A DNA stretch of 7,573 nt from assembly GCA_029268085.1 (NCBI GenBank), contig JAJUHD010000126.1, positions 1 through 7,573 on the forward strand, given 5' to 3'. Below are positions 1 to 5,827 of this stretch, piece after piece. The position numbers were made by a program, and so were the translations under genes. Each line of letters begins with the position of its first letter. Position 1 is the first letter of the stretch. The DNA comes from Bacillota bacterium (lineage in GTDB: Bacteria > Bacillota > Clostridia > Oscillospirales > Oscillospiraceae). The notes beneath the pieces were generated by a model. The model ran no database searches and was not told the DNA's origin. It was given only the letters and a program-made list of their open reading frames with translations.

Positions 1-1
1 C

Positions 2-1747
2 CAGCTCAAAAAAGGCCAGTCCTACATTTTCTTTGGAAAAGTAACTGTCGAAGGCTCTCGCCGCACTATGATTAACCCTTTGTTCGAGTCCGAGGGTGCT
101 CCCGCTTCGCTTACCGGACGCATCGTACCTGTTTATCGGCTTACCTCCGGCATTTCGCAGAAAATGCTTATTTCGGCTGTCAGGCGCGGTCTCGACGAAT
201 GCGCGAATTGCCTTCCCGATGCGCTGCCCATTTCCGTTGCCGAAACTGCGCAGCTCTGCAAGGTGCCCTTTGCCTATGAAAACATCCACTTCCCTGCTGA
301 CTTTGCCGCGCTGGAGCTTGCGCGCAGGCGCCTGATTTTCGAGGAGCTTTTTGTCCTCTCCTGCGCCCTTTCCAAGATGAAAAGCTCCCGCTTCAAAAAA
401 AGCGGCATAGTGGTCTCGACCCCGCGGCTTGAAAGGTTTTATTCGGAACTTCCCTTCCTGCTTACGAGCGCACAGAAGCGCGCCGTTTCAGACTGCGCAA
501 AGGACATGAGCTCCGGCGCCGCTATGAACCGCCTCATACAGGGCGACGTCGGCAGCGGAAAAACCATTGTCGCCGCAGCCTGCATCTGGTGCGTACATGA
601 AGGCGGACTGCAGAGCGCTTTTATGGCGCCGACGGAGATTTTGGCTAATCAGCATTTCCATACATTTTCGGAGCTTTTGGCTCCTCTCGGCATAAAGGTC
701 GTAAAGCTCACCGGCTCAATGACCGCCAAGCAGAAGCGCGATGCTCAGGATCTTATCAAAGAGGGAGAGGCCGATCTCGTCGTCGGGACGCACGCGCTTA
801 TCAGCGGCAATGTCGAATTTCCGAGGCTCGCGCTCGTTATCACTGACGAGCAGCACCGTTTCGGAGTCAACCAGCGCGCCGCCCTCATTGCGAAAGGTGA
901 AAGCCCTCATACGCTCGTCATGTCGGCAACACCTATCCCCCGCACGCTGGCTCTCATAATCTACGGCGATCTTGACGTTTCGGTAATTGACGAACTCCCG
1001 CCCGGCAGGCAGAAGGTGGACACCTTTGTTGTAAACGAGGAAATGCGCGAACGAATAAACAATTTTATGCGAAAGCAGGTCGCTGAGGGGCGTCAGGTCT
1101 TTGTCGTCTGTCCCGCGATCGACGAGAACGAGGAGCGCCCGCAGGGGTTAAAAAACGCCAAGGAATACTCCGCCGAACTTCAAGAGAAGATTTTTCCCGA
1201 TCTGCTCATCGGATGTATACACGGGAAAATGAAGCCCGCTGAAAAAGATAAGGTCATGCAGTCTTTTTTAGACGGAAAAATCGATATACTTGTTTCCACG
1301 ACGGTCATCGAGGTTGGCGTGGATGTTCCGAACGCCTCCCTCATGATCGTCGAAAATGCGGAGCGCTTCGGGCTTAGCCAGCTCCATCAGCTTCGCGGAC
1401 GGGTCGGACGCGGCAAGTACAAGAGCTACTGCGTGCTCTTCTCCGACTCCGACAACGAGATATCGAAATCGAGGCTCAAGGTCATGGAGCAAACCACTGA
1501 CGGTTTTAAAATCTCCGAAGAGGACCTCAAGCTCCGCGGACCCGGAGACTTCTTTGGGGCCCGTCAGCATGGACTGCCAGAGATGCATATCGCCGATCTC
1601 GGCATGGACATGAAGGTTCTTTCAGACGCGCAGGCGGCGGCGCAGGCACTGCTGAAGACAGACCCGGAACTGTCAAAGCCTGAAAACGAAAATCTTCGCA
1701 AGCGCATTGACGAGCTTTTTAAAGCCAGTGACGGTATTCTCAACTGA
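2..1747 (+). CDS. recG: ATP-dependent DNA helicase RecG (5'-truncated by window edge)
   Basis: RecG is a superfamily 2 helicase that remodels stalled replication forks and Holliday junctions in the cytoplasm. The frame is open from base 2. The 22 codons before the first ATG (base 68) encode the end of the OB-fold wedge domain (GQSYIFFGKV, then the MINPLFE signature), so that ATG is internal and the true start lies outside the window. About 582 residues are visible against a usual ~680, so roughly the first 100 are missing. Helicase motifs appear in order: Walker A GDVGSGKT (542-565), DEQH box followed by RFG (845-856), SATPIPRT (motif III, from 923), FVVCPAIDENE (motif IV), TTVIEVGVDVPNAS (motif V) and QLRGRVGRG (motif VI, 1388-1414). 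The RecG-specific C-terminal block with LRGPGDFFGARQHGLPE is intact. No key residue is missing. The flippase gene follows 92 bases downstream on the same strand. Confidence 0.97.
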   Translation, partial: QLKKGQSYIFFGKVTVEGSRRTMINPLFESEGAPASLTGRIVPVYRLTSGISQKMLISAVRRGLDECANCLPDALPISVAETAQLCKVPFAYENIHFPADFAALELARRRLIFEELFVLSCALSKMKSSRFKKSGIVVSTPRLERFYSELPFLLTSAQKRAVSDCAKDMSSGAAMNRLIQGDVGSGKTIVAAACIWCVHEGGLQSAFMAPTEILANQHFHTFSELLAPLGIKVVKLTGSMTAKQKRDAQDLIKEGEADLVVGTHALISGNVEFPRLALVITDEQHRFGVNQRAALIAKGESPHTLVMSATPIPRTLALIIYGDLDVSVIDELPPGRQKVDTFVVNEEMRERINNFMRKQVAEGRQVFVVCPAIDENEERPQGLKNAKEYSAELQEKIFPDLLIGCIHGKMKPAEKDKVMQSFLDGKIDILVSTTVIEVGVDVPNASLMIVENAERFGLSQLHQLRGRVGRGKYKSYCVLFSDSDNEISKSRLKVMEQTTDGFKISEEDLKLRGPGDFFGARQHGLPEMHIADLGMDMKVLSDAQAAAQALLKTDPELSKPENENLRKRIDELFKASDGILN

Positions 1748-1779
1748 TTGTTCAACGGCGTTTTTCAACATAATAAGAC

Positions 1780-1835
1780 AGCTAATTTGCCCCCTTTGTC
1801 TCATATACTTGCGTATAAGGCAAAGGGGGCAAGCT
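1780..1835 (+). promoter_or_regulatory. Long hairpin overlapping the flippase ribosome binding site
   Basis: Arms TTGCCCCCTTTG (1787-1798) and CAAAGGGGGCAA (1821-1832) are perfect 12-bp reverse complements. Inside the loop, TATAC (1804-1808) and GTATA (1813-1817) pair again around a TTGC tetraloop. Outside the stem, AGC (1780-1782) can pair with GCT (1833-1835) across a small bulge. No T run follows on either strand, so it does not look like a standard intrinsic terminator. The only good Shine-Dalgarno-like stretch for the next gene, AAAGGGGG (1822-1829, 10 bases before the GTG at 1840), lies inside the 3' arm. In the folded RNA it would be sequestered. A regulatory role is inference; recG mRNA 3'-end stabilisation is an alternative. 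Confidence 0.6.
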
Positions 1836-1839
1836 ATCT

Positions 1840-3186
1840 GTGGCAAAGAAAAAACTGATGAAGGACACTGCTATCTTGACAGGCGCTTCGCTTGCCATGA
1901 GGTGCATCGCCCTAATTTTTCAGATGTGGCTGGTCTCCCGCATCGGCGCGGCGGGGGTTGGACTATACGGGCTTGTCGGCTCCGTTGGTTTTCTTGCAGC
2001 GACAGTTGCTATCTCCGGCATACGCTTTGCCTCGACACGCCTCATCTCCGAGGAGCTGGGGCTCAGCCGAGCGGGCGGCGTGGGAAAAGCCACGCGGCTC
2101 TGTATGGCCTACAGCCTGTTTTTCGGGTCGGCCTCCGCCCTGATTCTCTATCTCTGCGCCGAACCGATCGGCTTTCTCTGGGTAGGCGACGCAAGGACCG
2201 TTATGTCGCTGCGCATACTGTCCCTCAGTCTGCCGTTCATTTCTCTCTCCTCTGTCATGTACGGCTATTTTACAGCGAGCGGCCGCATTTTCAAGGCCGC
2301 CGCAATACAGGTCGTTGAGCAGCTTATCAGGATCGGACTTGTTGTTATCTTTCTGGACTTCGCACCGTCCGGCGATCTTGAAAAAAGCTGCGCCGCAGTC
2401 TGCGCCGGAAGCACGTCCGCCGAGGTATGTTCGTTTATTCTTATGCTGACAGTCTTTTTGTTCGACCGCAGGAAATACGCAAAAAGAGCGGAGCCGTCTC
2501 CCCGTCTGCCTGCGCGCATGCTCAGCATTGCCGTACCGTTAGCACTTTCCGCTTACGCCAGAAGCTCGCTTTCGACGCTTGAGCAGCTCCTTGTTCCTCG
2601 CGGCTTGAAGAAGGCTGGTTACACCGCGAACGGAGCGCTGGCCGGCTATGGTACGATCCAGGGTATGGTATTCCCAATCATCTTCTTTCCCTCGTGCATC
2701 ATAACCGCGCTTGCGGAGCTCATCGTTCCTGAGCTGACAGCCGCGCAGGTCTCCGGTCATAAGAACCGGATATCTCATACCGTATCCGCGCTCCTCAGAA
2801 AATCGCTCGGTTTTTCGCTGTTTATCGGCCTGATGCTTTTCATCCTTTCGGAAACGCTTGGCAAAGCAATCTACCACAGCGAGGACGCGGGCTATTACCT
2901 TCGCATTTTTGCTTTTCTGGTCCCGATCATGTATATGGACATGGTAACAGACGGCTGCCTTAAGGGTCTTGGTCAACATCTCTGGTCCATGAGCTTCAAC
3001 ATTGCCGATGCACTTTGCGGCGTCATACTTGTCTATACCTTGCTGCCGCATTTTGCTTTGAAGGGTTATATTGCTATCATCTTTTTCGAGGAGATTTTCA
3101 ACTTTTCTCTGAGCATTTGGCGGCTGAGCCGCGTAACGGAGATAAGGCTGTTCTCGCAGCCAAAAAATGAAGCGTGCCGGGAGTAG
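1840..3186 (+). CDS. SpoVB/YkvU-like polysaccharide (MOP superfamily) flippase
   Basis: This is a 448-residue polytopic membrane protein of the MOP superfamily, polysaccharide-synthesis/SpoVB branch, whose members flip undecaprenyl-linked saccharides or peptidoglycan precursors across the membrane. About 12 hydrophobic segments can be picked out, e.g. residues ~10-32, 39-61, 86-108, 125-148, 156-175, 228-243, 265-293, 315-340, 350-372, 383-405 and 408-430. The N-terminal pattern (short basic MAKKKLMKD, a first helix, then VSRIGAAGVGLYGL) and the mid-protein LEQLLVPRGL block are typical of SpoVB-like proteins. The length is nearer to YkvU (~445) than to SpoVB (~520). The start is taken as GTG at 1840, with AAAGGGGG 10 bases upstream; the ATG at 1858 has no comparable site. 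The stop codon sits in the loop of a hairpin shared with the convergent carboxypeptidase gene. The family is clear; the exact substrate and any sporulation role cannot be told from the sequence. Confidence 0.85.
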   Translation: MAKKKLMKDTAILTGASLAMRCIALIFQMWLVSRIGAAGVGLYGLVGSVGFLAATVAISGIRFASTRLISEELGLSRAGGVGKATRLCMAYSLFFGSASALILYLCAEPIGFLWVGDARTVMSLRILSLSLPFISLSSVMYGYFTASGRIFKAAAIQVVEQLIRIGLVVIFLDFAPSGDLEKSCAAVCAGSTSAEVCSFILMLTVFLFDRRKYAKRAEPSPRLPARMLSIAVPLALSAYARSSLSTLEQLLVPRGLKKAGYTANGALAGYGTIQGMVFPIIFFPSCIITALAELIVPELTAAQVSGHKNRISHTVSALLRKSLGFSLFIGLMLFILSETLGKAIYHSEDAGYYLRIFAFLVPIMYMDMVTDGCLKGLGQHLWSMSFNIADALCGVILVYTLLPHFALKGYIAIIFFEEIFNFSLSIWRLSRVTEIRLFSQPKNEACRE

Positions 3187-3207
3187 GGTTGCTCCCGGCA
3201 TGACTTA
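3162..3207. terminator. Hairpin between convergent genes (weak bidirectional terminator)
   Basis: TGCCGGGAG (3175-3183) and CTCCCGGCA (3192-3200) form a perfect 9-bp GC-rich stem with an 8-base loop that contains the flippase stop codon TAG. On the plus strand the following sequence is TGACTTATTATTTG, only moderately T-rich. On the minus strand a run of six T lies 7 bases past the stem. It sits in the 21-base gap between two converging genes, so a shared terminator is the natural reading, though neither T tract is ideal. Confidence 0.6.
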
Positions 3208-3987
3208 TTATTTGTACAGGGCCACGAATTCCTCCAACGTCAGGCCCTTTTCCGTTATATAAGCCGCCGCCTCCTTGCCGACATAGCGGAAATGCCACGG
3301 CTCATACATGACGCCTGTTATATCCGTCCTGTCTTTCGGATAGCGCAGAATAAAACCATAATCAGCACAGTTTGCTGCCATCCATATCGATAGCGGCGTG
3401 TCCTCAAGCGTCTCGTCCATATACTCATAATACTTGTCCACGATGTCGCAGGCAAGCCCTAGCTGGTGCTCGCTTGTTCCGGGATATGCGACGATCGTTT
3501 TTGCCTTTTCTACCGCGGCCTCCTGACTGCCTTCGGACGCAAGGTATTCGTTCACCTTTTTGTTGAACAGATATTCCTGCGTATCGTAGCTCCTGTACGA
3601 TGATGTTATGTAAACCGTAAAGCCCTCTGCTCTGGCGGCGGCTATGAACTCATTAAGTGCGTCGGCCGCGCGCGTGTCGAACTTCTGCCCGTCTGCTACC
3701 GCCTTCAATTCGGGAATATAGTCCGCCGGAAGAAGCTTATCCTTGTTGACGAGAGTGTATTCCCATGAGCTGATATCGATATCCGGCCTGTCCGCAAATG
3801 GGTCGGCCGATGGCGACGGTGTCGGTGTGTATGTCGGAGCTGGCGTCGGGGATTCCGTAACAGCCGGAGACGGCGCCGGCGAAGGAGCAGCCTCCGCAAG
3901 CCCGATTCGCCTACCGATTATCAGAGCGCCCAATACCACAAGCAGCAACAGCAAAACGAGCGCGCCGAGGACCTTCTTAAACAACAT
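3208..3987 (-). CDS. Membrane-anchored D-alanyl-D-alanine carboxypeptidase (peptidase M15B, VanY-like)
   Basis: A 259-residue zinc peptidase predicted to trim the terminal D-Ala from peptidoglycan stem peptides on the outer face of the membrane. Residues ~6-26 form one hydrophobic helix after a basic start (MLFKKVL). No lipobox cysteine is present, so an uncleaved signal anchor is likely. Residues ~34-66 are a Pro/Ser/Thr/Ala-rich linker with few other residues, suited to spanning the cell wall. The catalytic domain (~75-259) carries SSYRS (129-133), SEHQLGLACD with zinc ligands His174 and Asp181, and EPWHFRY with catalytic Glu229 and ligand His232, the hallmark set of VanY/DacB-type M15B enzymes. 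The start is fixed by TAAGGAGG (3995-4002), 7 bases before ATG. It appears to be a single-gene unit with its own promoter, convergent with the flippase. No vanR/S, H, A or X genes are nearby, so there is no sign of glycopeptide resistance; ordinary wall remodelling is likelier. Confidence 0.93.
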   Translation of the reverse strand: MLFKKVLGALVLLLLLVVLGALIIGRRIGLAEAAPSPAPSPAVTESPTPAPTYTPTPSPSADPFADRPDIDISSWEYTLVNKDKLLPADYIPELKAVADGQKFDTRAADALNEFIAAARAEGFTVYITSSYRSYDTQEYLFNKKVNEYLASEGSQEAAVEKAKTIVAYPGTSEHQLGLACDIVDKYYEYMDETLEDTPLSIWMAANCADYGFILRYPKDRTDITGVMYEPWHFRYVGKEAAAYITEKGLTLEEFVALYK

Positions 3988-4075
3988 TCAGCTTCCTCCT
4001 TATCAGGCAGCACTCCTCACCGGATGATACCGTTGCTGAAATAAAACACATGGAAAAGCAGCGGTTCCGACGCCG

Positions 4076-4087
4076 GATAAATTTATC
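4076..4087. promoter_or_regulatory. Perfect 12-bp palindrome, candidate operator
   Basis: GATAAATTTATC is its own reverse complement. Read on the minus strand, it begins 6 bases past the -10 element of the carboxypeptidase promoter, so it covers the predicted transcription start. That is a classical position for a repressor binding site. No regulator gene is adjacent and I do not recognise the motif as belonging to a known regulator. A short AT-rich palindrome can also arise by chance. Confidence 0.35.
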
Positions 4088-4093
4088 TGAAAT

Positions 4094-4122
4094 ATTTTAG
4101 CATATCCATCTGCCTATGGCAA
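4094..4122 (-). promoter_or_regulatory. Sigma-A-type promoter of the carboxypeptidase gene
   Basis: On the minus strand, TTGCCA (4117-4122, five of six consensus bases) is followed by exactly 17 bases and TAAAAT (4094-4099, five of six). TG lies one base before the -10, giving an extended -10 (TGCTAAAAT). The predicted start near 4087 gives a leader of ~100 bases before the ATG at 3987. It lies between the operon terminator at 4149-4186 and the gene, which fits an independent transcription unit. Confidence 0.72.
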
Positions 4123-4148
4123 GGGCGCCGGCAGATAACGCAACAGAT

Positions 4149-4186
4149 AAAAAAGCCCCGCGTTGTTATTCAACGCGGAGTTTTTT
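4149..4186. terminator. Rho-independent terminator of the hydrogenase/hyp operon (bidirectional)
   Basis: CCGCGTTG (4158-4165) and CAACGCGG (4171-4178) form an 8-bp stem around a 5-base TTATT loop. The stem is flanked by six A on the left (4149-4154) and six T on the right (4181-4186), which can extend the stem and supply a U tract in either direction. On the minus strand it lies about 24 bases past the hypCD stop codon and marks the operon end. On the plus strand no gene ends here, so that orientation would only block stray transcription. Confidence 0.9.
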
Positions 4187-4203
4187 GTTATGTTATGATT
4201 CAG

Positions 4204-5460
4204 TCAAAAGTTACTGTTCATGTATGCAATGCTGCAGGCGCCCTCCGCCGTTACCATACAGGGTCCCGCCGGATTTTCGGGAGTGCAGGTTTTGCCAAAG
4301 TTCGGACAAAGCTGGGGCTTCATGCCCTTAAGCACTTCTCCGCATTTGCAGGTTCTCATACCCGCATTTTCCTTTTCAGGCATCTTAAGCCCGAATTTTG
4401 CTTCCGCGTCAAACCGTTTGTATTCCCTGTTCAAAACGAGACGCGATTTCGGCAAAACGCCCACGCCTCTCCAATCGGCGTCCTTAAGCGTAAATGTTTC
4501 GTTTATCAGGTTTTTAGCAACTACGTTTCCGTTTTCGCTTACAACATTATCGTACTGATTTATAACCGAGCGATTACTTACGCTAAACTGACGCATTGCC
4601 TGATATACAGCCTGAAGAATATCCGTCGGCTCAAAGCCGCTTACTACGCAGGGTACTCCAAATTCCTTAACCAGAGCGGCAAACGGGCGCGTTCCGATAA
4701 CCATTGCCACATGGCCCGGACAGAGCAACACGTCCATTTTTGTGTTCATCATTACATATTCAATGGCCGGAGGAGTTATCCGGTGGGATGAGATAATTGA
4801 GAAGTTATTTATGTCTCCGGCCTCATGTATCGCTGCGGCCGTACCGGGGGCGGTGGTCTCAAAGCCTACTGCAAAATGTACTACCTCCGATTTTGAGTTT
4901 CTCGCGATTTCAAGGGCCTGCGAAATATCGTAAACCATCCTGACATCGATGCCTTCAAGCCTTAGTTGTTCCAGAGACCCCCATCTTGTCGGTACTCTCA
5001 GCAGGTCTCCAAAAGTTGTAAGAATTATGTTCTCTTTTTTTGCCAGCTTCAGCCCGAGAGCTATTTCTTCTTCCGGTGTAACGCAGACCGGACAGCCGGG
5101 ACCGCTTATCAATTGAATATTAGAAGGCAACAGATCGCGCAGGGAATACTGTACGATCGTATTTTCATGCGTACCGCAGAAATTCATAATCTTCAGATCG
5201 GGTTCATGAAGCCTTTTGTTTTCCTTTTCTATGGCGTCAAGAAGCTGTCTGGCGTACGCATCAGTGGCGACAACGTCACGATAGACCTTCAAGGGGTCCT
5301 TAACGATTTCGGTTGCAAAGCCCGCATGGACCACTACGGTATCGCCTATCCTGACCTTAGGAAGCAGCGTAACCGATACTTCCTTCAACGCACCCCTAAA
5401 GCTGACTGTCGCATTATTTCCTTTTAGTTCAACGATTTTTCCGAAAGCCGCAACACACAT
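4204..5460 (-). CDS. hypD: HypC-HypD fusion, [NiFe]-hydrogenase Fe(CN)2CO assembly protein
   Basis: One 418-residue frame holds two maturation factors that are normally separate. Residues 1-~55 match HypC/HupF: MCVA start with the essential Cys2, a small beta-barrel, and VVVHAGFATEIV (43-54). Residues ~56-418 are a nearly full-length HypD: CGTHE (Cys95), GPGCPVC (Cys123, Cys126), GFETTAPGTA (199-208), SSHRITPPA (224-232), PGHVAMVIGT (248-257), VSGFEPTDIL (273-282), NQYDNVV, WRGVGVLP, and a C-terminal iron-sulfur block with Cys371, 373, 385, 392, 401 and 409 (CGEVLKG, CPNFGKTCTP, CMVTAEGAC). HypC and HypD normally form a complex that carries the Fe(CN)2CO group before handing it to the large subunit. 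Two oddities: the usual Pro6 of the HypC MC-x-A-x-PG motif is Phe, and HypC's C-terminal helix seems replaced by HypD's first helix. TAAGGGG (5469-5475) lies 8 bases before ATG. It is the last gene of the operon, 22 bases after hypA. Confidence 0.93.
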   Translation of the reverse strand: MCVAAFGKIVELKGNNATVSFRGALKEVSVTLLPKVRIGDTVVVHAGFATEIVKDPLKVYRDVVATDAYARQLLDAIEKENKRLHEPDLKIMNFCGTHENTIVQYSLRDLLPSNIQLISGPGCPVCVTPEEEIALGLKLAKKENIILTTFGDLLRVPTRWGSLEQLRLEGIDVRMVYDISQALEIARNSKSEVVHFAVGFETTAPGTAAAIHEAGDINNFSIISSHRITPPAIEYVMMNTKMDVLLCPGHVAMVIGTRPFAALVKEFGVPCVVSGFEPTDILQAVYQAMRQFSVSNRSVINQYDNVVSENGNVVAKNLINETFTLKDADWRGVGVLPKSRLVLNREYKRFDAEAKFGLKMPEKENAGMRTCKCGEVLKGMKPQLCPNFGKTCTPENPAGPCMVTAEGACSIAYMNSNF

Positions 5461-5482
5461 TGCCGTTACCCCTTACATCAGT

Positions 5483-5824
5483 CTATTCTACCGCTATGCT
5501 GTCGATATAAAGCTCGTTTCCTTGAATTATCTCAATGCATTCATTCGCGCAGACATCGCATTTTGAAAAAGGTATTCCGGTCTCGTATTCGTTCCCGCAC
5601 AGCCTGCACCTTACTTTGATCGGAACGCGCTCAATTACAAGCTCCGCGCCTTCGGCAGGCGTAGCCTGAGTAAGCATCTCGAAGCAGGATTTCATGGTCA
5701 GGTCTTCGATTCCAGCCAGTTCACCGGCGATAATCCTGACCTGAACAACTTTGTTTACACCGTATTCTATGACCTTTTTATTTATTAAATCACAGATACT
5801 GCATACTAAAGACAGCTCGTGCAT
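5483..5824 (-). CDS. hypA: HypA, hydrogenase nickel-insertion protein
   Basis: HypA, with HypB, delivers nickel to the [NiFe]-hydrogenase large subunit after the iron centre is in place. The 113-residue length is typical. The N-terminus MHELS has the nickel-binding His2 and Glu3. Zinc-finger cysteines are at 73 and 76 (CRLC) and at 89 and 92 (CDVC). The C-terminus GNELYIDSIAVE matches the family ending. The start codon comes only 3 bases after the large-subunit stop, and the upstream Shine-Dalgarno is weak, so translation is probably coupled to the hydrogenase gene. No hypB is visible in the window. Confidence 0.95.
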   Translation of the reverse strand: MHELSLVCSICDLINKKVIEYGVNKVVQVRIIAGELAGIEDLTMKSCFEMLTQATPAEGAELVIERVPIKVRCRLCGNEYETGIPFSKCDVCANECIEIIQGNELYIDSIAVE

Positions 5825-5827
5825 CTT

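Noticed and set aside
1748..1776. Possible promoter for the flippase in the recG-flippase gap (TTGTTC, then CATAAT at 1769-1774).
   Set aside because: The -35 match is poor and the spacing to CATAAT is 15 bases; not strong enough to list as a feature.
1707..2318. 203-codon plus-strand frame overlapping the end of recG and the start of the flippase.
   Set aside because: Out-of-frame shadow of two well-supported genes, with no family resemblance and no ribosome binding site I can see.
2539..3201. 220-codon minus-strand frame antisense to the flippase.
   Set aside because: The composition is that of an antisense shadow; the sense strand encodes a clear membrane protein, and this frame would run through the shared terminator.
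3208..3987. Glycopeptide-resistance (van cluster) carboxypeptidase.
   Set aside because: The protein resembles VanY in fold and motifs, but no van regulatory or ligase genes adjoin it and such enzymes are common housekeeping genes in Firmicutes.
3743..4027. 94-codon plus-strand frame with Gly/Asp/Val-rich repeats antisense to the carboxypeptidase N-terminus.
   Set aside because: The repeats are the reverse complement of the Pro/Ser/Thr-rich linker codons; the sense gene has a strong ribosome binding site and promoter.
4195..4791. 198-codon plus-strand frame antisense to hypCD.
   Set aside because: Shadow of the conserved HypD C-terminus; it has no recognisable domain.
5290..5303. Possible internal start giving free HypD: TTAAGGA (5297-5303) just before a TTG codon (5290-5292) at the HypC/HypD junction.
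   Set aside because: The spacing is only 4 bases from the AAGGA core and TTG is a rare start. The match is short enough to be chance in coding sequence.
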